Positions 32,121 to 44,159 of a DNA stretch of 64,000 bases are shown here, piece after piece. This DNA is from Ascarosepion bandense. Lineage: Eukaryota; Mollusca; Cephalopoda; Sepiida; Sepiidae. The translations under genes and the position numbers were made by a program. Position 1 is the stretch's first letter. The number at the start of each line of letters is the position of its first letter. The stretch spans positions 751,501-815,500 of the forward strand of contig JBBBDQ010000347.1 of assembly GCA_037127315.1 (NCBI GenBank). The letters run 5' to 3'. The notes below the pieces were generated by a model. It was given only the letters and a program-made list of their open reading frames with translations. It was not told the DNA's origin and did no database searches.

Positions 32121-32655
32121 AAAGATGTAATAATAAAGGATTTATGTACACTGCCGACCATAATTATAAGGCCACCCCAATGTCTTTAAAAATGATGTAT
32201 TTCATATTATTTTTATTATTTATTGCTAAGTGAATAATTGTAAATGGAAATAGAATGATATTGCTGCACCAATTGAATTTATAAATATTTAATAATTATC
32301 TATATTGCAGTTTCATCAATGAAAGAATGAAAAAAAAATAGGGTGAATCGGACGAGTTCATTTTTGTAAAATTTTGCAAAATAATAATAAGAAACAAAGG
32401 ATTCCATTTTCCTTTAGAGTTATCTACTTAAAAATAGTAAGAAATATATCATTTCTTTGAAAATACCAGGGTAGCCTAGTAATTATGGCCGGTAGTGTAA
32501 AAATGACGGATATTTATTATTAAAAATAAACAGTATCTCCTCGGGTGAGAGCTTCTGTAGCCGCTAAAATGTCTTCATTATATTCAAAAGTAACCATATA
32601 TCCATATAATCTTTATCAAAGTAGGAAGTAAGGTAATTAAAAAAATTGAAAGTAT
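32121..32655. other. AT-rich DNA between two SINEs
   Basis: A short repeated motif occurs at its two ends: 'ccgaccataattataaggc' near 32,155 and 'tagtaattatggccggtagt' near 32,478, in opposite orientation. This inverted pair could mark a ~340-bp MITE. Not otherwise identified. Confidence 0.4.
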
Positions 32656-32659
32656 AAAA

Positions 32660-32955
32660 TGACGTGAGGAATGCTTTGTGGTATCATTGATATTGACTCT
32701 GAATAAGAAATCGGAATGTCAAGTTCGAAATCCAGTTGAATTCTTTTCACTCACTTAGGAAACGTATTCATCCCACTCTTCTCCATTCAGCTATGGGCTA
32801 AATAGTAAAACAGATTCGTTTCTCTTCTTCGTTAGCAGCCAGTCTAAATAAATGATAATCTTCTTTAGGAAAATATTCTGCCTAGTTAATCATACATTGA
32901 GAAAAACATACTCGCCCAAGCGTGTATTTCGTATGGCACTTAACTGACTGATAAA
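32660..32955 (+). mobile_element. Main-family SINE, diverged
   Basis: 'gctttgtggtatcattgata', the B-box 'caagttcgaaatccagttg', 'tatgggctaaatagtaaaac', then the tail 'gcccaagcgtgtatttcg' and 'cacttaactgactgat'. It is more diverged than its neighbour 540 bp upstream and in the same orientation. Confidence 0.82.
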
Positions 32956-32999
32956 AGTTACAAACTTTTGTGATAAGAAATTAGGATGAGGCACTAGGC

Positions 33000-33420
33000 C
33001 GATTTTTATCGTGAGGCATTGTATGAGCCTATGCTTTGCTAGAATCCCGCGTAGACCTCGGGTGGTGTCAAGCTCTTGTTTGCTTTTGGTTAGACGATGC
33101 TCTGCTCATCGGAATAGTTTGGACAGGATTTCTCTCCGCCCGAATGCAGAGAGTTTGACAAAATCAGAGCTTTGACAAAATAGTTATTTACCTTAGCCTC
33201 CCCGGAAAAGAGGTGTGTGATACAATGCCGGTTTTTTTCGTTGTAATTTTTTCTACGAGATTTTTTACGAAGAAATTCCCAGCAGACCTGATTGTAATGT
33301 TCGATTCTTGTCTACTTACCTCTGACGAGACTCTGCCTTTCAGCAAAGCCTCGTCTGTGTTCCTCTCCACCTGGAGACAGAGTATCTAACAAGGATGGAA
33401 TTTTGCCACTCTCTATATAC
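33000..33420. repeat. GC-richer stem-loop block (related to 27.0 and 29.3 kb)
   Basis: It contains 'ctctccgcccgaatgcagagag', 'gacgagactctgcctttcag' and 'ctccacctggagacagag'. The last resembles 'ctccacctgaaggcagagag' at 29.55 kb. It has the same islands-in-AT character and short palindromes. Class unknown. Confidence 0.4.
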
Positions 33421-33529
33421 AAGAAGATTTATTTTGAATATATGTATTCAGGACAGATCCATTAATGTGTAAAATGAATCAGAAAACAAATTCTTTTCTA
33501 GATTTTTCCTAAAAATACAGGACCTACAG

Positions 33530-33745
33530 TTCAGCAAGTACTTCCTTCAGATTTTTTTCATGTTAACACCCAAGGCTACAGAAATTGGTGGTCATGGAAA
33601 TGACAGTAAACTGCATCTGGCAGAAAGGTCTCGGGTTAGGAGGTTGTAAGGAGCTTGGAACCACCTCTTAATTGCTGTTGTTCTCAGGTCCACCCTGACA
33701 TGGAGTGATAGTAGGGTCCCAGTTGTGGGCAAATAGTTAACCCCC
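33530..33745. repeat. Interspersed repeat shared with 26.5-26.65 kb
   Basis: See the 26.48-26.95 kb entry: about 130 bp are clearly alignable by eye around 'ttggaaccacctc'. No coding sense was found. Confidence 0.55.
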
Positions 33746-34414
33746 AAATTGGAGTCAAAACAATATGAAAGTAGAAAGATACACTTTTATAAAAAATATA
33801 TACATAAAAATAGACTTTTATAGAAAAATATACATTTTTGAAGAAAAAAAATATTTCCAACAATACATTTTTGAATAATAACATTATTACCATAGCATAT
33901 TTTTGAGGAAGACATATTCTCATCAAGATAGTTTTGAGTACAAAACTAGAAGACATTTTGTTGTACTGTGGAATGAAGAGATACACCGAGAAATGTAGCT
34001 AAACTAATTTATTAACAGAGTGATACAACCAAGATGAATATACAATATTTACAGTCTCTCGCAGTAGTAGGTGGTACTTCACGTAGTCCGTGATACTGAC
34101 AACTCCTGTGCTTAGCGCACATTGTCTTTTATGAATATGGGCAACAGGATGTCACATAGTATGGGCCACGACACAACACATTTTCAGTTTTCTAAAATAA
34201 AAAACAATAAAAACAAAAAATTATTATTAAAATCTGACTAAATCAACCTTCTCACTATAACCGAAAACTGAAAAAACTCCACATTGTTGGCATTAAATAA
34301 CCCACAGACGTTGATATGCCGTTAAACAAAACTCAAGCTTAAACTCAAACAGGACGTGGTCCTGCTATTTTACTCATAACATGGCAAGGGAAAGGATGTA
34401 GTCATACCGTTCTT
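33746..34414. other. AT-rich DNA with a SINE-type 3' motif
   Basis: It holds repeated 'atacatttttga'-like steps (33,780-33,915) and the motif 'gttgatatgccgttaaacaa' at 34,311, shared with 26.92 kb. No gene is seen. Confidence 0.4.
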
Positions 34415-34915
34415 ATGCCTTTTTTAACCATTTCACTACAAGCAAGCAGAAATGCCATTGGCACACAGGGGTCTACTGTGAAAGAATAAAAATATACAGG
34501 GGATATCGATGAAAAATAGATTGGAATAAAGTAAATAAAAGATGGCAATTAATGTTGTATTTAAACTTTTGGAGATTATAGCTCTCATGAAAGAAAGCAA
34601 ATTAAAGAGAGTTCCACAAAGGGGAAGTGAGTAAAACGAAACTGTTAGAGTAGAAGTGTGGGTTACATTTAACTGATTCAACGGTAAAGAGTCGGACCTT
34701 GAATCCAGTCTAATAGCACAAGTAAATATGTGTAGCCGGGGTACCAAGAAAAAAGAGAAAGAAGAGCAGCTACCATACAAATACTGATAGAAAAGACAGA
34801 TAACATAACGTCTGCAAAATCAGAATTGATTATATTGCAGATCCTTCTTTGGATTTTGTGGAGAACCTCAAGATGGACAGCAGAAACACCGGGCCACATA
34901 TGCTATTAGCTCGTA
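34415..34915 (-). pseudogene. Jockey-like LINE C-terminal relic
   Basis: The minus strand reads 'GVSAVHLEVLHKIQRRICNI', which corresponds to 'GAPAILLGLLDKVIRRVCNV' of the better copy at 59.6 kb. It then continues with frameshifts to the family 3' end at 34,420 (plus strand 'ttaaccatttcactacaagc'). It is 5'-truncated. Confidence 0.75.
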
Positions 34916-34934
34916 AATGCATGTAATAAACTTG

Positions 34935-35005
34935 ACCAAATTTCGGACTCGACTCTCCGGTTCATCAATCTGAGCCGCTAACCATTACCTTTTGCGAAGT
35001 AAAAA
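34935..35005 (-). mobile_element. tRNA-like SINE head, second family
   Basis: On the minus strand 'gtaatggttagcggctcag' is followed by 'gagtcgagtccgaaat', A- and B-box-like segments. It resembles the head at 1,440-1,500. The body is not traceable. Confidence 0.45.
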
Positions 35006-35990
35006 AATAGTCATCTTCAGCATTCATGGCATTTCTTGCTGGAGTTTCGACCTATAGCAATACGGTTTACTTTTACAGTACCAAAATTACAGTCACTTAT
35101 TCAGTAGAGATTTAATGTTAAACCACGGTCGTACCCACACCTGTATTTATCAAAAGGTACAATTAATGGAAAGGTTGTACACATTAAAAGCTGACAAATA
35201 GGAAGGCACTTTCAGACGGACACGAATCTGTAAATCATTACCGGCTTTCATTAAATATAAATATATAAAATAACTGCGATTATATGAATCGTTCAACGAG
35301 TGAAATCTTCGTCCATGGAATCTTGAAGATGGTTTTCAATTCAGATCAGTTCTTTCATATTTTTCCAAGCGGAAATTAATCCGAAGATTAATGAAATTGC
35401 AATTTTATTTCCATAAATCAACAACAACAATAATGAGGAAACTCACAAACAAATATAATTTTAAGATTTTGTACAGTAGTGAGAATCTATTCAAAATCTC
35501 TCAGACATTTCAAAATAATAGAAAGACCAAAAAATGCCAATAGAAGTAAACAGCATATTAATTGGTTGATTGACTTCCGTCCATTAGTGAAATCTTTGAT
35601 GTGAGGGTTCTTAATTATCAGTGAGATTTCGTTCTGATTGTGGGAACCGTTTCGGCTTTCGTGACATCGAAAATAGTGATGTGTGTATTTCAAAGGTGCC
35701 TATTTGATTCCAGGGTGTCTTTTTCGACATCAAACGACAGAAATCATTTTAAGGAATCACAGGGTCGCCTATACATTTATTTATTTAAATTATTTTTTAA
35801 TTGCGTTCTTGGTGTTCGTATATTAAAAAAAAGGCTTCCTTAATATCTAAATTTGCAAATGGAAATTTTTACCTCTCTAAAAATTGTTTTTTCTTTCTTT
35901 ACTCAGGGATGAATTTTTGCATCACGAAAAATTTCGTGAAATTGATAAATTGGTCTTAAAAAATGAAGCGGAAAAAACGGGAAAGAAAAC
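35006..35990. other. AT-rich DNA, no gene recognised
   Basis: Short ORFs on both strands at 35.49-35.84 kb overlap one another and show no motif. Confidence 0.35.
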
Positions 35991-36478
35991 TGAAGAAGAC
36001 TGTCAAAGAGAAAGACAAGAAAGCAAACGTGAAAAAAAAGAAAAGAAATGAATTGTAAAAAAATAAAAATAATAAATGAATGAATAAAAGAATGAAGGAG
36101 TGAATAAAATAATGACCGAAAGAAAGAATGAAGGAAATAAATTATGAAAGAAAAAGAACGAAATAAATGATGAAATAATTAATGAAAGAAATAATCAAGG
36201 AAAGACGGAAAAATAAAAGGATGAAAAAATGAAAGAAAGAAAGAAAGAAAGTATGAAAAAAGAATGAAATAAAAAAAATAAGAACGAAAGAATGAAATAA
36301 ATAATGTAAGAACTAAAGAATGAAATAAAAATGAATGAAAGAATAAAATAAATGAATAAATAGAAAAATTAATGAAAAAATTAAAGAATGGATGAAAGAA
36401 AAAATGATAAAAGAAAGAAATATGAAAGAAAAAATAAAGAAAAGCTGAATGAAGAAAGAGAGAAAGATAAATTGTAAA
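35991..36478. repeat. Purine-rich low-complexity tract (GAAA/GAAT)
   Basis: Almost entirely A and G on the plus strand with T at intervals. Imperfect 'gaaagaatgaaataaa' steps show no fixed period. Confidence 0.8.
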
Positions 36479-36489
36479 TTACATATCTA

Positions 36490-37016
36490 GACTTATTTAT
36501 AAATGAAACTTCGTCTGTGTGTGTATGTGTCTGTGTGTGTGCGTGCGTGTGTCCGTTACCTATAGACTCCGAAACGGCTGAACCGATTTTCTTGAAAATT
36601 TACACAGTTGTACTATAATCGTCTGCGAATATACTTAGCTAGGTTTGTGTCGAGGTACCCCCGATAAATATCGAAAATCGATGATCGAAAAAATGGGGTT
36701 ATAGTAGGAGTGGTTCGATTTTAATCGAATTTGATACACTCATAGACAAAGACATAAGAAACTATATTCAGAAGTTTCAAGGTTGCAGTTCTTACAATAG
36801 TACAAAAATCGATTATAATATATATATATATAAGACAAGATGTTTGTGTGTGTGTCTGTTTATCTGTCTGTATGTTCTTTGTACAAATCCACAATTTTTA
36901 TCCGATTCTCACCAAACTTCACACAAATATTCTTTAGTCTGAGTATGAGCTGTAGGACCATGGATTAGTTTTAACGCTTTCATTACACCCAAGAAACGCC
37001 GGGCTATACTGCTAGT
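36490..37016 (+). mobile_element. Non-autonomous Helitron-like element(s)
   Basis: Two consecutive units each start with a 'cttcgtctgtgtgtgtatgt' or 'gatgtttgtgtgtgtgtctg' leader. They share 'ccgattttcttgaaaattta' or 'ccgattctcaccaaacttca' motifs. The second ends in 'aacgccgggctatactgcta' and then 'gt', which is the Helitron-type 3' end: a GC hairpin-forming segment shortly before a terminal CTAG followed by a host T (37,012-37,016). No Rep/helicase is encoded. Confidence 0.6.
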
Positions 37017-37289
37017 ATTTACTATGTGCATCTGAGTACAAAGCCGTGGAGAGAGGTTACCTAGCTAGAAATGAATTAAAAAGCAAATACAAAACTTATC
37101 CTTGTATTGTTCTCTATATTTTTTCCACTTTCACTGACGGGATTGTCATTATTTCAGTCAGGATACGATTTTTGATCAAGACATTGTAGGATATTTAAAT
37201 ACAATAGTTTTCGATTGTAAGAATTTTAAGATAATAAAATTGTAAGAATTTTAAGATAATAAAATTGTCGCTTCAATTTGTAGACGGCC

Positions 37290-37572
37290 ATCGCCTCCAA
37301 ATCTCCCTATCCATTGTCGTTCTTAATACCCATTTTCTTGTCATTCTCTGTTCTCGATCCACCATTCTGCTGCTAAAGTTCATCAGGTAAATTTTGTGCT
37401 ATTTTTCCTAGTCTCGTGAACATCAGTTTCTGTATGATCTCCTTTTCTCATTCTTCTTCTTCTATCTGCCATGTTCCTTTCAGGACGTGGACGATCATGG
37501 CTTCCCACGTCTCCTTATCACTGGTTGCTCTTAGCACACTTTCTCTTGTTACCCCACCTAAAGGAAAAGTGA
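37290..37572 (-). pseudogene. RTE-like LINE C-terminal relic
   Basis: The minus strand reads 'VTRESVLRATSDKETWEAMI' followed by 'VHVLKGTWQ', the C-terminus of the RTE family also seen at 47.3 kb. Downstream is a degraded 'EEEE' tail. It faces another RTE tail at 37,587-37,730. Confidence 0.65.
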
Positions 37573-37586
37573 CAGTGGAAAATAAC

Positions 37587-37730
37587 GCGTAACAAGCTTG
37601 AACAAGTGGATTGCAGAGCGGGGTTTGGGTAGTGTAACAGGAGAAAACCTGCTAAGTGCTACTAAGGATATAAATTTGTGGAAGGCCTTGCACGCCTACG
37701 TTCTGAAGGATCAGGGCACATAGAATAAGA
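37587..37730 (+). pseudogene. RTE-like LINE 3' tail
   Basis: The plus strand reads 'SLNKWIAERGLGSVTGENLL', then 'SATKDINLWKALHAYVLKDQ', 'GT' and a stop. The frame is open over about 45 codons. This is the extreme C-terminus and 3' end of an RTE copy, 5'-truncated. Confidence 0.75.
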
Positions 37731-39000
37731 ATTTCTACGCACAGCAAATGTAAAAAAAAAAATTCTTTTATGCAGAATAAAAAAAATTTAATAATCTTTT
37801 TAGCAGAGTAAAGAATTAATTATATAAAAAAATCTGTGGTTTTAGGAATTTCTGTTACATTTATCGAAGTAAGAATTATAAATCCTGAGAGTCCAATCCA
37901 AAAAAAAAAAAAACAATCTTTAGTAATCTTAAAAGAACAATAATATACAATAGATTGCCTGCATAAAAGGTCCTTTAAGCTAGTACGATAAACGTTGTAA
38001 CAGATTTTTACAACGTTAACGACAAATAAATATTACAATTAGTTTATAAGAAAGACTTACTGAAATGGTGTAAGTTACTTCCTTTTAACTGGTTGAATAA
38101 CAGCGGATAGTAATTTTTCCGTTAATTATACTAAAACGAAACAAATTACATTGTCCTTTACTTATCAAAAAAGACAGTTTTATTAAAAGCTCCATATTTA
38201 ATTTTGAGCTATATTATATTAATAATTTTACACACAGAAAAAACTTTACCGATGTTTTTTCTAAAATAATATATACGTAGATTAAATACGCATAAATGTA
38301 AACAAAGGGTTATATTCACCCTATTGAAAATATTTAAGTGACTTTTATATTATAGGCGGAAAGTCTAAAGAGCTATTTACATTCAAGTTATGAAAACAAT
38401 AATTTTAACTTCGAATAAATTACATATTAACACAGTTAATATATATAAATATTGATATAGAGTGCATTTGTAATACGTCTATAGCGATTTACATAAAATT
38501 CAGCCTCTTTTAAGTTGCAATAATAATATATTTGAAAATTACGATTTCATTCGGAATATCTGAAGAGATCGGAGAAAATCTGAAATACGACCGTTAGCTT
38601 GTGGTGCTCAGATTATTCTGATTTTATTTTGACAAGCTTACGTAAATGAAAAATTTAGCAGACGCTAATTTTTTCCGGATTGCGACAGATTTTGAAATAG
38701 GTACATATGTCCACGGAAGCGATCCATTCCAACGACATATTCAAATTTGTAATTAAGAGAAAAAAAACAAAAAAGAAAACGCCCATATTCCAAATAAGAA
38801 ACTTTTGGAATAAATCCTAAAACCGTCAGGATTAAGCTTTTATATAATTTAAATACAAAAATGTCGCTTTAATAATAGCAACAAAACTTATAATTGAAAA
38901 AAATTCAACCGTGAAAATATTTTTCAATAAAATATTAAAAAATAATTACCATTCAGTTGAAATACAGAAAAATAATTTTTACAAATGTACTCTAATGTTT
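37731..39000. other. AT-rich DNA, no feature recognised
   Basis: No ORF, repeat family or RNA signature could be supported. Confidence 0.4.
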
Positions 39001-39545
39001 TCTTTGATGTTGTCCAAGGCTGAAAGTCTAGGTCACCCAGTTAGGATCGACATTACAACTCAGTTTTAATTGTTCTAGTGAAGCAAGTTTTCTAGCCATT
39101 TCACCTTGTCGAAGTATCCTTAAGGAGATTTCAAAAGCGTAACTTAGATATAGTACAAGTATGGAGGACTCAGTGAAAATATATATCACTACTTAGGCGA
39201 AAGTTGTTCTAGCAAGAAAAGCTTGTTAACCATTACACCACGACGAGGTACCGAAATTACTTCATAATCCTATAATGTGACTCAAGGCTGAAACTCAAAG
39301 ACTCTCAGAAAAGATCAAACTCACTCCTCAGTTATTATTGTTCTAGAGAGACAAGCTTACAAGTCTAAAATTATGTGGCACCCAGTGAGGACAGAACTCA
39401 GTGGTAATTGTTCTGACAAGCTTGCTACCCATAACATCACGTTTAGGTGACAACGTTGTTTTCTAATGGTTGTTTAGCTGTGATTCAAGACAGAAAATAT
39501 GGGACAGTCAGTGACGAGCTATCTCACTACACGTATTTGATTTAG
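39001..39545 (-). mobile_element. Tandem tRNA-like modules (SINE multimer)
   Basis: On the minus strand three to four related modules follow one another. Each has an A-box-like 'aatggctagaaaacttg' or 'aatggttaacaagctt', then 'tctagaacaattaaaact', then a B-box-like 'gtcgatcctaactggg' and 'gactttcagccttg'. The marker 'ttgttctag' recurs at about 39,069, 39,204 and 39,329, with a variant at 39,397. The same modules in plus orientation are at 57.19-57.67 kb. Confidence 0.65.
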
Positions 39546-41420
39546 CGATATTGGGAAACAATTATTCTTAAAGTGAGTCGTTGTGGGCGGGCGGTTATTG
39601 AAATGTTTAGCGAATTCCAGTTGAGGTCGTTGCATTCGAAACTACACGTAGAAAATTTATTAAGCCATCTATTCTCTCACTGAGTACGAATTAGTATAAT
39701 TTCTATCACTAAACCTCTATCATGACTGCGCTCTATTCTTGCCATTATCGTCTCAAAAATAAAATTTGACCCTTTAAAAATATTTTTTGGCTTTAAATAA
39801 TCTGCAATGGTTCGATAAGCAGGAGAAAACGAATTCTTCATTCAAAAGTTCTTTTTTAAAGATTTGACTCGTATTTAATTTTATCTGTTTTTTTTTTTTA
39901 ATTTTAAGCCGTAAATTCACCGACACTGACAATATACGGCATTTAGTAAGTAACGTTGATCGGAAATTAAAGGTAAGAATATATATAGATGTAAATTATT
40001 AAACACTAGCGGAACTCGTGGAATTTTCAACGGAAGGATAATTTTACTTTGTCATGCTACAAATGATATTAACGTCTTCAAACATAAAGGTATTGGATAA
40101 TAAAATAACAATAAAAGTAATGTTCATAGAAGCTACTTTACCGCAATCTTATATTATAAGCGACGTATGCACAGACCATAACAAAAATATTTTATGCTAT
40201 TTTTGAGAGATTTTGAAAGAGAAAATGTTTTTTTTTTATTACTGAAAAATCACGTCTCCTGTGTCTATTGCAAACAGAAAAGACCAACTGAGTAATGGCC
40301 ATGTGTGTAGAGGCCAGAAAATTCGTTATGAGGTCGCGGGATACGACAGCAAACCTACCTATTTTTACTATATTGTACTGTACAGACACATGTACACACA
40401 CAATTACTGCTACAACCACCGCAAGATGCTACTGCTACGGTAATACTATACGCTCTCTCTTCCTACTCTGTCACTCTTTACTACCCCCCCCCCATTTGGC
40501 AAAGGTGAGAAAAAAGCTGAGAAGAGTAGCGTTTATAAAATGATAGATGGTAAGGAAAAATCGTGTAGAGAGTAAGAGTTTTAACTTTTTAACGGACGGA
40601 GGGACTAAGTAGCTAACTAAATAACTAAGTAACTGTCTAAGGAAAGAACAAGCAGAATGATTATATGGTGTTTTCACTGGAGAATAAGTGACAAGCTTTT
40701 GAACCTGGGGGTACTTTTTTCTTTATGCTGATTCGTGTCTCTTTACTGATAGATTAAACTTTAAAATTTCAAAAATTAAAATCAAAGTATATACGATATA
40801 TCGTAAAGCGCAAAAGCCCTTATCACAAACTTATCTGAAATATATTTTATTGTTTTATTTAGAAAGATAGAGACGTAGGGGGATTTGTGTTAACTGACTT
40901 ATCTGACGTTCATTTTCCAGATGATTTTCAGTTAAGTGAAAAAGACTTCACCACCATGGCAAGCGGCTCGGACAAAATAGGTCACTGAATGAAGATAAAT
41001 TACCTTTTAGACAAAAATTACTTTTTAGACAAAACAATGAACAATGTTCTCTATAAAACAGTAGCCATTACCAGCTAAATGACAGTGTTTCAGAGTGAGG
41101 ATAGAATTGTCTCGCATCAACAGAAAACAGAAGACTCCCTTTATTTTTTACCTACCCTTTCACCTACACTGGTTCTTTGCTTCGCTCGTCTGTAGAAGTA
41201 TGTTACAACCCGATAATAAAATCTGCTTATGCTACATTTTTTGGTTTTAAAGTGTTAGTGACAATTTTTCAGAAGGGTTATTTTTAAGCTACAAACGTTT
41301 AAGTGGAAGACGCGTCAACCTAAGAAGGAACATCGTATCTCGTCTGATTGGCAACTCCAGAGTAGCTCTAAATTTGCCATCTGCTTTAGTTGACGTAGCT
41401 TGAAATATGACAGTCTTCCT
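39546..41420. other. AT-rich DNA, no gene recognised
   Basis: A diverged SINE-like stretch may lie at 39,566-39,720 ('cgaattccagttgaggtcgt' with 'ttgcattc'). A C-run is at 40,484-40,493. ORFs at 40.2-40.68 kb overlap on both strands and show no motif. Confidence 0.35.
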
Positions 41421-41424
41421 TATT

Positions 41425-41892
41425 TTTTTTTAATCATATCATATCATATTTAATCATATCACCCCGAGCAAGGCGGTAACGCCACTGATGTGCAGGGGGT
41501 TACATAGGAGTGAAAAGATTGGAAAAGAGAAAACCGGAAACCGCATCTTAAACAGGAAACAAGTGATGAGCCTCTTCATCTGTTCAATAGACGTGGGTGG
41601 AGTGTGAACCGGGTGATAGTTTAGTCTATCTACTCCAATTGAAAAAAAAAGTGAGAAGATTGGAAAAGAGAAGACCGGAAACCGCATCCTAAACAGGAAA
41701 CAAGGGATGAACCTCTTCACCTGTTCAATAGACTTGGGTGGAGTGTGAACCGAGCGATAGTTTAGTCTATCTACTCCAGTTGAAAAAGAAAAGTGAGAAG
41801 ATTGGAAAAGAGAAAACCGGAAACCGCATCCTAAACAGGAAACAAAGGATGAGACTCTTCACCTGTTCAATAGACGTGTGTGGAGTGTGTAG
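41425..41892 (-). mobile_element. Jockey-like LINE 3' tail with ~130-140-bp tandem units
   Basis: Reverse-orientation copy of the 12.4-13.7 kb element. The 3' terminus is at 41,440-41,505 ('caccccgagcaaggcggtaa', 'gcagggggttaca'). Three units follow containing 'ccggaaaccgcatc', 'aaacaggaaacaag' and 'gtctatctactcca'. The third unit is cut at about 41,890. No coding part remains. Confidence 0.85.
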
Positions 41893-41989
41893 CATTCTTC
41901 TGTCACAACTATTTGTAAACATACAAAAGAAATGTAAATAATTTTAAAAATAAGATCATAATTTTCTTAAATCAGTGCAGCAATGGCAG

Positions 41990-43200
41990 TTGTGTCTAAA
42001 ACATCTTTTTTTTTTTGTCATCTTCTGCTGTTTCATATACCGTATCACTTCAGAAAGTAGGTTATCATGGACTTCTATTTGTCCCTGTCTTTTGTGACTC
42101 TCTCAAACCCCAGTCTGCCATTTTCTGCTCAAGCTATCAAATATATCTTGCATGCTTACCCTGTCTCTTTTTTTTTCTATCTGTCCTTTGGGTATTCGAT
42201 TCTTCAGGGTTTGTTTCCACATTACATGTCCCAAGAACCTCAGGTGTCTTTTCCTGATGTTAGGTATAAGTTTTTTTAATTTTATTTGCATCCTCAGTAA
42301 TAGCTGGTCATTGCTCAAGTTCGGTCCATGATATCCTCAGCATATTTCTGTAGAACCGCATTTCCGCTTCCTTGAGCCTGTCTTCATTCTTGTCATTCGC
42401 TGTCATACAGATGAACTCATATCACATAGCAGTACAGTACACTTTTCTATGTTTTTCCTCAGTACTCTGGTTAGTTTTTAAATGCGTCCTTTTCCATGCC
42501 AATGTCTTTTCAGATCTCGCTGCCGCTCTTTCTTCCCAGGCATTTAAATTTCTTTACCTGATTTATATTAGATTCTCCGACCAGTAGTTGGCATTTCAGC
42601 TTCTTTTTGCTGATGACAATACATTCTGTTTTCTTGAAGTTTATGCTTATTCCTTTATTCTCGCTTTTTGATGCTACCTTCTGTAAGAGGTTTTACATTT
42701 TTTCCGTGTCTGCTATCTACTGTGCCATCTTATATTGTTGATATTGTGCCCGCTAAAATTGTTTCGCTGTATAAGTTGAATAGATTAAGTGATAAAACAC
42801 ATCCTTGTGTTACGCCCCTTACTATTTTTATATACCTGCTGAATTCATTTACTATCCGTATGCAAGCTGTTTGCTACCAATGTAGGTTCCTGAATATCCT
42901 AATGTCCTTTCCGAAAATATCGAAGTTACCTAGCATCTTGAAGAAGTCTTTCGTGTGTAATTTTCTATAAAACACAGGTGAAATTACTTCCACATTTGTA
43001 TTGCTTTTTCAGATAGTATTCTAAGCATGAACATCGCGTTCCTTGATCCAGCGTATTTAACAAAACCACACTGTTCTTGATCTACCTCTGAGTCGATCCT
43101 GTTGAACGTTCTGTTCATCAGAATTCGGATGATGTGTTTTGTTATGTGGGTCATTAAGCTGATCGTTCGGTGAAATACACATATTTTGCACCTTACCATA
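41990..43200 (-). pseudogene. RTE-like LINE reverse transcriptase relic, longest RTE copy here
   Basis: The minus strand opens at 43,199 with 'FHRTISLMTHITKHIIRILM', then 'EVDQEQCGFVKYAGSRNAMF' and 'MLRILSEKAIQM' (RT blocks 1-3). It continues with 'RGVTQGCVLS', 'KKTECIVISKKKLKCQL' and 'KFKYLG', and ends with the 'NIRKRHLRFLGHVMW' and 'IEYPKDR' C-terminal region near 42.2 kb. Many frameshifts and stops are present. The 5' endonuclease half is missing. Confidence 0.85.
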
Positions 43201-43261
43201 GATTTCTATAAAATACGTTAGAATATAAATGCATTGTAACTAATTATATTTTGTGTATATA

Positions 43262-43708
43262 CAAATACTTTCACGGCTTCTGCTCCGATGACCTTATCTC
43301 CCAGGTGCCCCCTCTAAATGAATTTAGTCGATCTACTTGACTACCAACTATACCCCACCGTTTCACAATGAAACCGCTTCTTTGCTCGCCTTTTACGCCT
43401 GTGGAATTTATTTCCATACTCTTGTTCCCTGGCAGCTGCAATGTTCAAGAACTTAAATGCAATGTCAGTTGCCATCTCTTATCGCCTTGTCTTGCATTCT
43501 TTCCCTGAAAATTCTTGTTTCATGATCCTCTTCCTTTTCGATCTATTCTCATGCAGCTCTCTTCACAACAGTGTTTTCATCCTTCTATTACCCATTCTCT
43601 GACACGCCCGTAACTTGTCCCTCTTTATCGTCACTCACTTCTTATAGAACACCCTGTGCACGAGTGGAATTTCTGCCTTGCTTGAGGTGAAATGATTAAA
43701 GAAAAAAA
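43262..43708 (+). pseudogene. Jockey-like LINE C-terminus and 3' UTR
   Basis: Starting with 'acggcttctgctccgatgac' it follows the C-terminal coding segment of the 59.5-60.2 kb copy. A degraded 'LPGSCNVQELKCNVSCHL' lies near 43,430-43,480. The shared 3' end 'ttgcttgaggtgaaatgatt' and poly(A) come at 43,680-43,708. It is strongly 5'-truncated and directly downstream of the inverted RTE relic. Confidence 0.75.
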
Positions 43709-44159
43709 GATTACTTTGCGTAACCCGCATGTAGATAGCCTGTAGATTTGTCTTGTGACCTTGATATCACACAACTTTTCCTCAATCATCTTGATTCCTC
43801 CAAAAACTAATGCTTAGTATGCATTACCCTCGGGCATAAAACGAGTTAAAAATTGTCAACAAAAATTACATATTGTATAGATTGATTGTATTGAAGCAGC
43901 GTCGGGGTCTCTAGTAAGGAATTGCCGATAGACTACAAAAATTCAACGATGACATTCATTACCACACATTTGTAAATGCATAACCATCTGCCAACATTAA
44001 CATCTGTTTGGCTTCAACTCGTGAGAATTTTGAATATAAAAAAAGAAAGATGCAAAAAGAAAAAGTAAAATAGATTTGGCGATGAATAAAATATAATTTA
44101 TTTTCTGAAAATCCGTCTAAATTTAAAGAACAGATGATTTCGCAAGTGGTCATATTCAC

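Noticed and set aside
40192..40543. Cluster of overlapping ORFs near a C-run
   Set aside because: ORFs overlap on both strands, contain no motif and share no frame continuity.
40905..40985. Possible exon start after a pyrimidine-AG acceptor-like site
   Set aside because: The frame closes within a few codons and there is no partner exon.
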